Shown here in pieces: positions 36,899-46,170 of a DNA stretch of 64,000 bases. A program made the translations under genes and the position numbers. The first letter of the stretch is position 1; every line of letters starts with the position of its first letter. Source of the stretch: Planctomycetota bacterium (GTDB taxonomy: Bacteria > Planctomycetota > J058); assembly GCA_023954375.1 (NCBI GenBank), contig JAMLIC010000018.1, positions 62,001 to 126,000 on the forward strand, read 5' to 3'. The notes beneath the pieces are model-generated. The model was not told the DNA's origin. It did no database searches and was given only the letters and a program-made list of their open reading frames with translations.

Positions 36899-36949
36899 CG
36901 AGGACGGCGGGCTCCGGCCTGAGCCAACGAAGACAGGTCACAGAGGGCT

Positions 36950-37800
36950 CGAGAACTCTTCTCTCCGCCGCTCGTGCTCGACCGCCAGAGCGAGCGATGG
37001 GGAGGCGCGGAACGGGCCAGATCGTGCCAGTCCGGGACTTGCTCCGATCGCGCCCCCCTCGCGAGCGCATCACTCATCGCAGGTCTGAGCTCGAGAGTTT
37101 TCCTCCCGTTGCCCGTGCTCGACCCGCCAGAGCGAGCGACGGGGAGGCGCGGAACGGGCCGAGCACCATGGCCCGGGCACAAACGCCGATCGCGCCCCCC
37201 TCGCGAGCGCATCACTCATCGCAGGTCTGAGCTCGAGAGTCTTCCTCCCGTTGCCCGTGCTCGACCCGCCAGAGCGAGCGATGGGGAGGCGCGGAACGGG
37301 CCGAGCACCATGGCCCGGGCACTAACGCCGATCGCGCCCCCCTCGCGAGCGCATCACTCATCGCAGGTCTGAGCTCGAGAGTTTTCCTCCCGTTGCCCGT
37401 GCTCGACCCGCCAGAGCGAGCGATGGGGAGGCGCGGAACGGGCCGAGCACCATGGCCCGGGCACTAACGCCGATCGCGCCCCCCTCGCGAGCGCATCACT
37501 CATCGCAGGTCTGAGCCTCGAGTTTTCCTCCCGTTGCCCGTGCTCGACCCGCCAGAGCGAGCGATGGGGAGGCGCGGAACGGGCCGAGCACCATGGCCCG
37601 GGCACAAACGCCGATCGCGCCCCCCTCGCGAGCGCATCACTCATCGCAGGTCTGAGCTCGAGAGTTTTCCTCCCGTTGCCCGTGCTCGACCCGCCAGAGC
37701 GAGCGATGGGGAGGCGCGGAACGGGCCGAGCACCATGGCCCGGGCACTAACGCCGATCGCGCCCCCCTCGCGAGCGCATCACTCATCGCAGGTCTGAGCT
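36950..37800 (+). repeat. Tandem array of a 142-bp unit, about six copies
   Basis: The landmark GATCGCGCCCCCCTCGCG starts at 37046, 37188, 37330, 37472, 37613 and 37755, giving spacings of 142, 142, 142, 141 and 142. Each unit also has CACTCATCGCAGGTCTGAGC, CTCCCGTTGCCCGTGCTCGA and GGGGAGGCGCGGAACGGGCC. The first unit differs (CAGTCCGGGACTTGCTCC instead of the ATGGCCCGGGCAC segment) and matches a single inverted copy at about 51800-51990. The near-identity of the other units implies recent amplification. Confidence 0.95.
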
Positions 37801-37835
37801 CGAGAGAAGTCGCGAAGCGACTTCTTCTCGAGCTC
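37796..37835. terminator. Hairpin closing the tandem array
   Basis: Arms GAGCTCGAGAGAAGTCGC and GCGACTTCTTCTCGAGCTC pair across a GAA loop with one bulged base. It is the only part of the array end that is not in the other units; it may act as a terminator or as the end of a mobile repeat. Confidence 0.6.
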
Positions 37836-37882
37836 AGCGAGGCCGCCTGCCGGCTACACGTGCCAACTCCTTGGGCTAATGG

Positions 37883-37888
37883 TAGTTT
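37883..37888 (+). promoter_or_regulatory. TAGTTT box of nadB
   Basis: TAGTTT ends eight bases before the ATG at 37897. It decides the nadB start in favour of 37897 over the ATG at 37879, which lies upstream of the box. Confidence 0.55.
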
Positions 37889-37896
37889 CTCCGCCC

Positions 37897-39540
37897 ATGG
37901 ACCTCGAAGGCCTCCGCTGCCGCCGCTACCTCATCCGCTTCGACACGCGCGAGCTCCCCTTGCGCTGGTCGGACGTGCTCGTCATCGGCAGCGGCGTCGC
38001 CGGGCTGACCACGGCCATCACCGCGGCCGAGCACGGGGCGTCGGTGATCCTGGCCACCAAGGCCGCCGCCGAGGAGTCGAACACGCTCTACGCCCAGGGC
38101 GGCGTGGCGGCGGTGCTCGAGGAGGGCGAGCTCCTCGGCGACAGCCACGCCAAGCACATCGAGGACACGCTGGTCGCAGGGGCCGGGCTGTGCGACGAGG
38201 AGGTCGTGCGCGCGGTCGTGACCGAGGGCACCGAGGCGGTGCGGGCGCTGATCGACATGGGCGCGACCTTCGACCGCGCGCCCGACGGGTCGCTCGCGCT
38301 CACGCAGGAGGGCGGCCACTCCGCGCCGCGGATCCTGCACGCGACCGGCGACGCCACCGGGCACGAGATCGAGCGCGCCCTCCTGGCGCGGGCGCGGCAG
38401 CACCAGCGGATCCGCTTCCTCGAGCACGCGTTCTGCGTGGACCTCGTGACCACCGGCGGCGAGTGCCAGGGCGCGCTCGTGTGGGACCACGGGCAGGGGC
38501 TGCAGTTCGTGGCCGCGCGCGCCACCGTGCTCGCGGCCGGCGGCGCCGGGCGCGTGTTCCGCGAGACGACGAACCCGCAGGTGGCCACCGGCGACGGGCT
38601 CGCCATGGCCTACCGGGCGGGCGCGACGCTCATGGACATGGAGTTCATGCAGTTCCACCCGACGACGCTCTACCTGGCCGGCGCCGCGCGCAAGCTGCTC
38701 ACCGAGGCCTTGCGCGGCGAGGGCGGGCATCTCGTCGATGCGGACGGCGCGCGCTTCATGCTCGAGGTCGACGACCGGGCGGAGCTCGCGCCGCGCGACA
38801 TCGTGGCCCGGGCGATCGTCCGCCGGCACCGCGAGACCGGGGGCCGGGGGGTCTTCCTCGACCTGACGCACCTCGACGCCGCCGTGCTCCGCGCGCGCTT
38901 CCCCGGGATCGACCGGCTGTGCCGCAGCTACGGGCTCGACTTCACGCGCGAGCCGCTGCCGATCCACCCGAGCGCCCACTACACGATCGGCGGCGTGAAG
39001 ATCGACCGCGACGGGCAGACCGAGGTCCCGCGCCTCTTCGCCGTGGGCGAGGTCTCCTGCTCGGGCCTCCACGGCGCCAACCGCCTCGGCTCGAACTCGC
39101 TCCTCGAGGGGCTCGTCCACGGCCGCCGCGCCGGCGCGCGCGCGGCGGCGCTGGCGCACGAGTCGCACGGCGGCGTGGCGCGCCTGGCGCTCGAGACGAG
39201 CGAGGTGCGCCCCGAGCGCCGCGTCGAGATCGACATCGACGACGTCCTGGCGACGCTCCGCGCCGAGACCTGGCGCAACCTGGCGATCGAGCGCGACGGG
39301 GCCGGGCTCGAGCACGTGCTCGACCGGCTCGCGTTCTGGTCGGGCTACGTCCTCCCCGAGGTGTTCGCCGGGCCGCGCGGCTGGGAGCTCCAGAACGTGC
39401 TCACCGTGGCCACGCTCATGGCGCAGGCGGCCGACGCGCGGAAGGAGAGCCGCGGCGCGCACCACCGGCTCGACTTCCCCGCGCCCGACGAGCGTCTCCG
39501 GCGCCACAGCCAGGTGCGCCGCCCCGGAGGTGACGCGTGA
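37897..39540 (+). CDS. nadB: L-aspartate oxidase
   Basis: A 547-residue flavoprotein that oxidises aspartate to iminoaspartate, the first step of NAD synthesis. It has the FAD motif VIGSGVAGLTTA, SNTLYAQGGVAAVL, FMQFHPTTLY, ALRGEGGHLVD, PSAHYTIGGVK and GEVSCSGLHGANRLGSNSLLE, all standard for NadB and close to the SdhA family. The C-terminal helical domain is complete. The ATG at 37897 is chosen because TAGTTT ends eight bases before it. The stop overlaps the GTG of purQ (GTGA), linking the two genes. nadA and nadC are not in the window. Confidence 0.93.
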   Translation: MDLEGLRCRRYLIRFDTRELPLRWSDVLVIGSGVAGLTTAITAAEHGASVILATKAAAEESNTLYAQGGVAAVLEEGELLGDSHAKHIEDTLVAGAGLCDEEVVRAVVTEGTEAVRALIDMGATFDRAPDGSLALTQEGGHSAPRILHATGDATGHEIERALLARARQHQRIRFLEHAFCVDLVTTGGECQGALVWDHGQGLQFVAARATVLAAGGAGRVFRETTNPQVATGDGLAMAYRAGATLMDMEFMQFHPTTLYLAGAARKLLTEALRGEGGHLVDADGARFMLEVDDRAELAPRDIVARAIVRRHRETGGRGVFLDLTHLDAAVLRARFPGIDRLCRSYGLDFTREPLPIHPSAHYTIGGVKIDRDGQTEVPRLFAVGEVSCSGLHGANRLGSNSLLEGLVHGRRAGARAAALAHESHGGVARLALETSEVRPERRVEIDIDDVLATLRAETWRNLAIERDGAGLEHVLDRLAFWSGYVLPEVFAGPRGWELQNVLTVATLMAQAADARKESRGAHHRLDFPAPDERLRRHSQVRRPGGDA

Positions 39541-40406
39541 GCCCCGCCGCCGCCCCCGAGCCCCGGACGCGGCCGGCCGAGGCCGGGCCGCGCCCGCGCG
39601 CGGTCGTGCTCCGCGCCGCCGGCTCGAACTGCGACCTCGAGACCGCCGCCGCGCTCGACCTCGCCGGCGCCGAGGTGCACCGCGTCCACATCAACCGCCT
39701 CCTCGGCGCGGCGGGCGACCCGCTCGACGGCGTCGACCTGCTGGCGATCCCCGGCGGCTTCACCTACGGCGACGACCTGGGCGCCGGGCGGATCCTCGGC
39801 CTCAAGCTCGAGCGGCACCTCGCCGACGCCGTGCGGCGCCTCGTCGACCGCGGCGGCCTGGTGGTCGGGGTGTGCAACGGCTTCCAGGCGCTCGTGCGCG
39901 CCGGGCTCCTCCCGGGCGGCGGGGTCGCGGCGACGCTCGCGCCCAACGCGTCGGGGCGCTTCGAGGCCCGCTGGGTGCGCCTGCGGATCGAGACCGACCG
40001 CTCGCCCTGGCTGCGCAAGGGCGACGTGTGGGACGTGCCCAGCGCCCACGGCGAGGGGCGCCTGGTCCTGGCCGACGAGGGGGCGCTCGCCGCGCTCGAG
40101 GCGCGGGGGCAGGTCGCCGCCCGCTACCTCGAGCCGAGCGACGGCGCGCCGGGGGTCGAGGGGACGACCGGGACGTCGCCGGCGCGCTACCCCGCCAACC
40201 CGTCCGGCTCCACCGGCGACGTGGCGGGGCTGGTCGACGAGACGGGCCGGATCCTCGGCCTCATGCCGCACCCCGAGCGCAACATCGAGCCGTGGCACCG
40301 GCCCGGCTGGACCCGGCGGCGGGGGCAGGGGGCGTCGGGCCCGTCGGTCGGGCGGCGGCCGTTCGAGGACGCGCTGGCCTACCTCCGGCGGCGCGCTGGA
40401 GGCTAG
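39537..40406 (+). CDS. purQ: Phosphoribosylformylglycinamidine synthase subunit PurQ
   Basis: A 289-residue class I glutamine amidotransferase that provides ammonia to PurL in purine synthesis. It shows VVLRAAGSNCDLETAAAL, IPGGFTYGDDLGAG, the nucleophile Cys113 in VGVCNGFQALV, and the His/Glu pair in MPHPERN. It is slightly longer than typical PurQ because of a Pro-rich N-terminal extension and an extra C-terminal helix. Translationally coupled to nadB. purL and purS are not adjacent. The final bases overlap a TAGACT box for the next gene. Confidence 0.93.
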   Translation: MSPAAAPEPRTRPAEAGPRPRAVVLRAAGSNCDLETAAALDLAGAEVHRVHINRLLGAAGDPLDGVDLLAIPGGFTYGDDLGAGRILGLKLERHLADAVRRLVDRGGLVVGVCNGFQALVRAGLLPGGGVAATLAPNASGRFEARWVRLRIETDRSPWLRKGDVWDVPSAHGEGRLVLADEGALAALEARGQVAARYLEPSDGAPGVEGTTGTSPARYPANPSGSTGDVAGLVDETGRILGLMPHPERNIEPWHRPGWTRRRGQGASGPSVGRRPFEDALAYLRRRAGG

Positions 40407-40409
40407 ACT
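40404..40409 (+). promoter_or_regulatory. TAGACT box of the HEAT-repeat gene
   Basis: TAGACT, which includes the purQ stop codon, ends ten bases before the ATG at 40420. It suggests an independent, nearly leaderless transcript for the next gene. Confidence 0.45.
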
Positions 40410-40419
40410 GGCCCGCTCG

Positions 40420-41574
40420 ATGGGGGAAGGGGCGCGGGTGACCAAGACCAAGGAGAGCAAGGCGGCGGCGGCGGAGCCGGTTCCGCACGACGTGCCCACC
40501 CTCTCGCGGTGGCTGCAGCTCCAGCCGCAGCAGCACGTCAAGCGGGTGCAGGCGCTCGTGACCAAGGCCTCCGAGGCCGAGTGGTCGCGGCTGCAGGAGG
40601 GGCTGCGGGTGGCCCTCCAGTGGGCCTGGGACGAGCAGCCCGACGTCTTCTTCCCGCTCCTCCGTCCGTGGCTCAAGAGCACGACCGACCGGCTGCGGGT
40701 CCTCGCGGCGGGGGCCCTGCCGCTCTCGCACGAGACCTGGCGTGAGGCCTCGCTCAAGGAGCTGAAGCGCCTCGTCACGGACAAGTCGCGCGCCGTGCGC
40801 GTGGTCGCCGCCGACCTGCTGGTCGAGGACCCGGCCAGCCAGCTCGAGCAGGCCCGCAAGCTGGCCGCCTCGGACGACCCCGAGGTGCGCGCCGTCGTGG
40901 CCCGGCACCTGCAGGCCGCCGAGGGCGATGCGCTGAAGAAGCTCCTCCCGACCCTCGAGGCGCTGTGCCTCGACCCGCGGCCGGAGGTGCACTGGGCGGC
41001 CGCCGCCACGCTCTGCGACCAGCACGAGCGCGAGGCGCGGGCGGTGCTCGAGATCGCCCGAAAGATGGCGCTCTCCGACGACGAGGACGTCCGCGCCGCG
41101 GCGGCCGCGAGCTTCTTCGAGAACGTCCTCGCCGACGCGTTCGACCAGCTCCTGCCGACGATCCGCGGCTGGCTCAAGGCGCCCGAGGCGAACCTGCGCT
41201 GGACGCTCGTCCGCTCGCTCCGCTTCCTGCGCGTGACGCCGCGCTCGCTCCAGCTGCTCAAGGCCCTCTACGAGGACAAGGACCCGGAGATCCGCCGCCG
41301 GGTCGCCGCCATCCTCGTGGACCTGTTCGACATGCGCGCCGAGCACGGCCGCGCGCTCGGCGAGCTCCTGCGGCGCGCCAAGGTCGACCAGAGCAAGCGC
41401 GTGCGAGAGGTCGTCGAGGAGGGCGAGGAGCGCCACGGCGTCGACTTCGACAAGCTCCCGCGTCCCGGCGAGCACCTCACCGACCTCCCGGAGGAGCTGG
41501 ACGGGGAGCTCGACGGCGAGGAGGCGGAGCTGCCGGAGGAGACGCCGGAGGAGGCGGACGACGACGACTACTGA
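40420..41574 (+). CDS. HEAT-like repeat protein with acidic tail
   Basis: A 384-residue soluble protein. After a short basic, disordered start it consists of helical repeats of HEAT/ARM character (for example LKELKRLVTDKSRAVRVVAA and LEALCLDPRPEVHWAAAAT), roughly 35-40 residues per unit, from about residue 80 to 325. The last 50 residues are strongly acidic (LPEELDGELDGEEAELPEE, ending DDDDY). No enzyme motif is visible. It is probably a scaffold binding a basic partner; the identity is unknown. Confidence 0.75.
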   Translation: MGEGARVTKTKESKAAAAEPVPHDVPTLSRWLQLQPQQHVKRVQALVTKASEAEWSRLQEGLRVALQWAWDEQPDVFFPLLRPWLKSTTDRLRVLAAGALPLSHETWREASLKELKRLVTDKSRAVRVVAADLLVEDPASQLEQARKLAASDDPEVRAVVARHLQAAEGDALKKLLPTLEALCLDPRPEVHWAAAATLCDQHEREARAVLEIARKMALSDDEDVRAAAAASFFENVLADAFDQLLPTIRGWLKAPEANLRWTLVRSLRFLRVTPRSLQLLKALYEDKDPEIRRRVAAILVDLFDMRAEHGRALGELLRRAKVDQSKRVREVVEEGEERHGVDFDKLPRPGEHLTDLPEELDGELDGEEAELPEETPEEADDDDY

Positions 41575-41605
41575 GGCGCGTCCGGCCGCGCCCGGTCAGG
41601 AAGCA

Positions 41606-41681
41606 ACCACGGAGGACACGGAGCACCCGGAGGAGAGCGATCTCCATGTTCCTCCTCCGTGTCCTCCGTGTCCTCCGTGGT
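41606..41681. repeat. Inverted repeat element of the 'accacggaggacacgg' type
   Basis: Exact 18-base arms, ACCACGGAGGACACGGAG (41606-41623) and CTCCGTGTCCTCCGTGGT (41664-41681), enclose about 40 bases that contain further half-repeats. It lies between two converging genes. Similar elements are scattered through many Planctomycetes and other large genomes; here it could also act as a bidirectional terminator. Confidence 0.75.
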
Positions 41682-41719
41682 GAGTTCTTGGGGCCCGGAC
41701 CGTGGAGACGGGACTCGCC

Positions 41720-44062
41720 TCACTCCCCCAGCGCGCCCTTGACCCTCTCCAGCCACTCCGCCGGGATGCAGCTCGTCGGCCGGCAGAAGCCCAGCGCGCC
41801 GCCGTCCTCGTAGAGCTTGTGCGTGGGGACGCCCACGTAGTGGTACTCGCCCCGCTCGTCCTGCCAGTAGGCCGAGCCGCCCGAGTTGCCGGAGTTGATC
41901 GTCGCGTCGGTCTTCAGCCAGGTGCGGCGCTGGCCGTCGGTGTTGAAGCCGGCGACGACCCCGCGGCTGATCGAGATGCTCGAGCGCGACTCCTCGCCGC
42001 CGAGCGCGGGGTAGCCGGCGATCACCAGCACGTCGCCCAGCCGCACGCGAGCCGCGTCGCCGACCGGCACCCAGGGGAGCGAGCGGCCCGGCGGGAGGGG
42101 GCGGTCGAAGACGTCGCGCTCGAGCTGCAGGAGCGCCAGGTCGAGGCGCGCGTCGTGGGCGACGACGCGGGCGACGAACACCTGCTCGGGCGGCTCGTCC
42201 CACGCGTCGGGGAAGCTGACGAGGACCTCCTCGGTCTGCAGCTTCCCCTCGTGCTCCAGCACGTGGTAGTTGGTGACGATCAGCCCCGACGGCGTGAGGC
42301 ACGTCCCGGAGCCGGCGCCGCGCTCGCTCTCGACCTGCACCGTCGCCTGCAGCACCCGCTCGAGCGCGCTCGGGCTGGTCCGCGGGTAGGGCGGCAGGCG
42401 CAGGTCGTCGTCACCGAGCGGCGGCGGCGCGTCGAGCGTCACGAGCAGCGTGAACCGGATGTGGGCGTCCGCCGCGACGAGGCTGGCCACGTCGAGGTAG
42501 TAGGTCCCCGGGGCGAGCGGCGGCGACGAGGCCTCGTCCACGACCAGCCGCTCGTTGAGCCGCGACGAGACGGCCCGCCAGTCGAAGCCGGAGGGCTCGT
42601 CGTAGTCGGTGACGACCTCGCCCCGCCGCAGGAACAGGTCGATGTCGCGCGTCGCGCCGAGCACCGCGACGTGCAGGCGCCGCGCCCCGGTCGGCACCTC
42701 GAAGGAGAACCGCGCCGCCTTGCGCTCCTCGCGCCGCAGCGCCACGGCGACGCGCTCGCCGAACGCGAGCGCCTGCACCGGGCCGGGCGTCGCCGGGATC
42801 GGCGCCGGCCGCGCGGCGTCGAAGCGCACCCCCACCTCGAAGCTCGAGACGCGCTCGGCCGGGACCGCCCGCGCGATGTCGAGGTAGTACTTCCCCGGCC
42901 GCAGCGGCGGCGTCGACGCGCCGTCGACGTAGAGCTGCTCGTCGGACCGCGCGCCGTTGGCCCGGTGGTCGGGGTCGACGCGGTAGTTGTTGATCGGCTT
43001 GCCGTGGCGCAGGTAGAGGTCGACGTCGCGGTCCGCCCCGGCGGCGGTGACCAGCAGGCTGCGCGCCCCCTTGGGCACGAAGATCGTGTAGGTGCGGTAG
43101 TCCGGGCCGTCCGGGGGGAGCTCGAGCGAGAAGAGGGCGTCCCGGCGGACCTCCCCGTCGACGCCCGCCTCGCTCGACGGCTCGGGGCGCGCCCCCGTCG
43201 CCTCCGGGCCGTCGAAGCCGCGGGTGAACGTCGCGGCGAACGTCACCGTCACCGGGCCCTCGACGGCGCGCGCGACGTCGATGTAGTAGACGCCGCTGCG
43301 CAGCCGCGGCGCCGTGCCCCGCCGCAGCACGAGCGTCTCGTCGGCCTCGGGGCCGTTGGCGCGCGCGTCCGCCTCGTCCCAGCTCGTCATCGGCTCGGCG
43401 TGGCGCACGTACACGTCGCAGTCGCCGCCGGCGCCGCGCAGGGTGAGCTCCACCTCCGCCACGTCCGGCGCCACCTCCATGACGAAGGTGCGGTAGGCCT
43501 CGGCGTGGAGCACGACCTGCGCGCTGAAGTCGTCGCCGAAGGTCGTCGGCTGCCCGTCGTCCGCCGGCGCGGGCGGCCGCGGGGCCATCGGCGTGGCGCC
43601 CGGCCCCGGGCCGGCGGTCGTGATCGTCGCCTTGATCGTGAAGCGGGTCGGCGCGCCCTCGTCGCCATCGCCGTGGACCACGTCGATCCAGTAGGTGCCG
43701 GCGCGCAGCGGCGGCGCGCCGCCCGCCGTGAGGACCACCCGCTCGCGCTTCGCCGGCGAGTCGCCCTTCGCCGTGGCCTCGTCGGCCCAGCTCTCGATGA
43801 TCGGCCCGCCCTCCTTGAGGTAGAGGTCGACGTCCTCCTGGCCGGAGACGACCACCTCGAGGCGCCGCGCGCCCTCGGGGACCTCGATCGTGAAGGTGCG
43901 GTACGGGCGCCCCTCGTGCGGGAGGGCGCCCTGGACCTCGCGGCCGCTCTCGAGCGGGGTCTCCGGGTCCTGGGCCAGGGCGACGGGGGCGGCGAGGGCC
44001 AGGGCGACCAGCGCCCCGGCGAGCCGGACGGTGGGGGTGCTCATCTCCTTCGATGGCACCAC
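41720..44062 (-). CDS. Secreted trypsin-like serine protease with four PPC domains
   Basis: A 780-residue exported protein. A signal peptide (LAGALVALALAAPVALA) is followed by four PPC-type beta-sandwich domains, each with an 'EVxVSGxxDVDLYLKxG' or 'RDIDLFLRRG'-like core and a PGTYYLDVA-like end (about 30-140, 170-280, 300-420, 430-560). A trypsin-fold protease domain (about 575-775) follows, with His600 in NYHVL, Asp in RLDLALLQL and Ser727 in NSGNSGGS. PPC domains normally sit after a protease; here they come first. It may act outside the cell or in the periplasm. The start is either GTG 44062 or ATG 44044. Confidence 0.88.
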   Translation of the reverse strand: MVPSKEMSTPTVRLAGALVALALAAPVALAQDPETPLESGREVQGALPHEGRPYRTFTIEVPEGARRLEVVVSGQEDVDLYLKEGGPIIESWADEATAKGDSPAKRERVVLTAGGAPPLRAGTYWIDVVHGDGDEGAPTRFTIKATITTAGPGPGATPMAPRPPAPADDGQPTTFGDDFSAQVVLHAEAYRTFVMEVAPDVAEVELTLRGAGGDCDVYVRHAEPMTSWDEADARANGPEADETLVLRRGTAPRLRSGVYYIDVARAVEGPVTVTFAATFTRGFDGPEATGARPEPSSEAGVDGEVRRDALFSLELPPDGPDYRTYTIFVPKGARSLLVTAAGADRDVDLYLRHGKPINNYRVDPDHRANGARSDEQLYVDGASTPPLRPGKYYLDIARAVPAERVSSFEVGVRFDAARPAPIPATPGPVQALAFGERVAVALRREERKAARFSFEVPTGARRLHVAVLGATRDIDLFLRRGEVVTDYDEPSGFDWRAVSSRLNERLVVDEASSPPLAPGTYYLDVASLVAADAHIRFTLLVTLDAPPPLGDDDLRLPPYPRTSPSALERVLQATVQVESERGAGSGTCLTPSGLIVTNYHVLEHEGKLQTEEVLVSFPDAWDEPPEQVFVARVVAHDARLDLALLQLERDVFDRPLPPGRSLPWVPVGDAARVRLGDVLVIAGYPALGGEESRSSISISRGVVAGFNTDGQRRTWLKTDATINSGNSGGSAYWQDERGEYHYVGVPTHKLYEDGGALGFCRPTSCIPAEWLERVKGALGE

Positions 44063-44119
44063 GCGCCCGCGCCCGTCACAAGGGCGCGCCTGGCCCCGGG
44101 GCGCCGGGGCGCGCCGAAG

Positions 44120-46012
44120 TCACGCCTCCGGCGCGCGATGGGGCCCCGACGAGGGGCGCTGGCCTGGGGTCGCCGAGCGGGGCAGCGTGAAGAAGAAGCG
44201 GCTCCCCTGCCCCGGCTGCGACTCGACCCAGACGCGGCCGCCCATGCGCTCGACGAGGACCTTGGCCATCGCGAGGCCGATGCCCAGGCCGCCGTACTCG
44301 ATGTGGATCGCCTCGCTGATCTGGTGGAAGGCGTCGAAGACGGAGCGGAGGTGCTCGGGCCCGATCCCGATCCCGGTGTCGCGCACCTCGCAGGTGACGT
44401 CCTCGTCGCCGAGCAGCAGGGCCAGCTGGACCTCGCCCGCCGAGGTGAACTTGACCGCGTTCGAGAGCAGCTGGTCGAGCACCTGGCGCACGCGGCGGCG
44501 GTCGGCCCACACCGTGAGCGCGGCGCCCTCGGGGGCGCGCAGCCCGGTGCGCAGCCCCTTCTCCGCCGCGCGCGGCTTGAGGAGCGCCAGCCGCTCCTGC
44601 GCGACCTCGAGGAGGTTGACGCGCTCGAAGTCGAGGTTCACGGCGCCCGACTCGAGCTTGGCGATCTCCAGGATCGACTCGACCATGTCGAGGAGCTTGC
44701 GCCCGGACTGCTCGATCGTGACCGCGCCGTCGGCGAGGTGCGGCTGGTCGGCCGCGACCAGCTCCTCGCGCAGGAGCTCGGCGAAGCCCAGGATCGCCGT
44801 GAGCGGCGTCTTGAGCTCGTGCGAGAGCCGGGCGATGAAGCTGCGCTTGACGTTGTTGGCCGCCTGGAGGTCCTCGACCAGGCGCGCGTTGCGCACCAGC
44901 GCCCCCACGTGGCGGGCGACGACCTCGAAGAGCCGCCGGGCGTTGGCGTCGAGGGGCGTCCGGGAGGTGAGGCCGAGGACGCCCGGGGCCGCGTCGCCCA
45001 CGTCGAGCGGGAAGCCGTCGAAGCGCAGCGGCTGCGCGCCGGCCCCCGGGAGCTCGGCCTGGCCCGGCGCGTTCTTCAGCGCCACCTCGGCCGCCGGCGT
45101 CCCGCGCAGGAGCGGGATCCGCTGCTCGCGGGCGGCGGCCGCCCCGCCGCTGCGCGGCGCCTCCTCCAGCTGCGCCCCCTGCGCCGCGGCGACCAGGTGC
45201 AGGCACTGCTCGCGCGGGCAGCGGTCGCTCCACGGGCAGCTGTCGCAGCGGTCGGGCGGGCCGGGGTACCAGACCTTGACCTCCTCGACCTCGCGCCGGC
45301 CGGCCAGGTGCTCGGCGGCGACCGCCCCGATCGCCGCCGGCGAGCTCTCCGACGACAGCCGCAGGTGGAGCTCGTTGACCCACGCGCCGCGCATGAGCTC
45401 GTTGGTGTACGCCTCGAGCAGGTCGCGGTACTTCTGCCGGCGCGCGGCGAGCCGCGCCACGAGGTCGCTGCGCTGGGCCTCGCCGGTCGCCGCGGCGCCG
45501 TCGCCCGACGCGAGCTCGTGCGCCAGCCGCTGCAGGACGAGCCCCTCGGTGGGGAACGCCAGGGCGGGGAGCTGGTCGAGCGCGAACCATCCGGCGAGGT
45601 CGACGTCGCCGCCCGCGACCGGGTCGGCGGCGGCGGCCCCCGCCGCGCGGACGCGGAACCAGGTGCCGACGGTCGGGTCGTCGGGGTCGTGGAGGCTCGA
45701 GTGGACGTCGTAGGCCGCCTCGACCTCGACCTCGAGGCCCGTCTGCTCGGAGAAGGCGCGGACGACGGCCTCGCGCGCGTCCTCGCCCCAGTGGACGACG
45801 CGCCCCGGGAGGCAGTAGAGGCCGGGCCCATCGCCGGCGGTGGGGCGCCGCCGCACGAGCAGCACCCGGTCGCCCCGCACCAGCAGGCCGCCCACCGAGG
45901 CCGAGGAGCGCGGGTCGGTCCGCGCCCCGCACTCGGGGCAGACCGCCGCCTGCGAGCGCGGGACCTCGCGCCCGAGCGGGCAGCCGCAGGCCGGACAGAA
46001 GCGCACCTGCAT
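44120..46012 (-). CDS. Sensor histidine kinase with N-terminal zinc-ribbon and degenerate NUDIX domain
   Basis: A 630-residue soluble protein. Residues 6-30 are a zinc ribbon (CPACGCPLG, CPECGART). Residues about 38-160 are a NUDIX fold whose box reads VHWGEDAREAVVRAFSEQTG: the catalytic REUxEE is RAFSEQ, so two of three metal-binding glutamates are lost. A GAF-like region (about 205-385) carries a cysteine cluster, CDSCPWSDRCPREQCLHL. The kinase core has His398 in ARLSHELKTP, an N box, and DTGIGIG plus YGGLGIGLAMAK. No membrane helix is seen, so it probably senses a cytoplasmic nucleotide-like ligand, a metal or redox state. It is divergent from the response regulator gene; TAGAGT lies seven bases before the ATG. 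Confidence 0.88.
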   Translation of the reverse strand: MQVRFCPACGCPLGREVPRSQAAVCPECGARTDPRSSASVGGLLVRGDRVLLVRRRPTAGDGPGLYCLPGRVVHWGEDAREAVVRAFSEQTGLEVEVEAAYDVHSSLHDPDDPTVGTWFRVRAAGAAAADPVAGGDVDLAGWFALDQLPALAFPTEGLVLQRLAHELASGDGAAATGEAQRSDLVARLAARRQKYRDLLEAYTNELMRGAWVNELHLRLSSESSPAAIGAVAAEHLAGRREVEEVKVWYPGPPDRCDSCPWSDRCPREQCLHLVAAAQGAQLEEAPRSGGAAAAREQRIPLLRGTPAAEVALKNAPGQAELPGAGAQPLRFDGFPLDVGDAAPGVLGLTSRTPLDANARRLFEVVARHVGALVRNARLVEDLQAANNVKRSFIARLSHELKTPLTAILGFAELLREELVAADQPHLADGAVTIEQSGRKLLDMVESILEIAKLESGAVNLDFERVNLLEVAQERLALLKPRAAEKGLRTGLRAPEGAALTVWADRRRVRQVLDQLLSNAVKFTSAGEVQLALLLGDEDVTCEVRDTGIGIGPEHLRSVFDAFHQISEAIHIEYGGLGIGLAMAKVLVERMGGRVWVESQPGQGSRFFFTLPRSATPGQRPSSGPHRAPEA

Positions 46013-46019
46013 GGGAGCG

Positions 46020-46025
46020 ACTCTA
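46020..46025 (-). promoter_or_regulatory. TAGAGT box of the histidine kinase gene
   Basis: On the minus strand TAGAGT ends seven bases before the ATG at 46012, indicating a leaderless message and supporting this start. Confidence 0.55.
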
Positions 46026-46170
46026 CCAGGGGGCGACGGCGCCGCCCGCCGCGCCGCGCCGACGGCGCCCGCCGGCCCGTGCGGGCGGTCCGGGGGGTAT
46101 GGCAGAATGCGCCCCCGGACCGGTCGGATCCGGCCCTCCCGGGCGAGGGCCGAGTGCAGGGGAGGACGTC

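Larger units (their letters stand above)
36899..37896. other. Long intergenic region occupied by a tandem array
   Basis: Between the coiled-coil gene and nadB. About 36950-37800 is the 142-bp repeat array, closed by a hairpin at 37796-37835. The short reading frames inside repeat with the array and carry no gene-like signal. The nadB promoter box lies at the end. Confidence 0.8.

Noticed and set aside
37023..37797. Repeat-encoded small proteins in the 142-bp array
   Set aside because: They arise in several frames on both strands from the same DNA repeat and change with each one-base length difference.
36950..37800. CRISPR array
   Set aside because: The repeated unit is 142 bp without spacers of its own, there are no cas genes, and adjacent units are nearly identical throughout.
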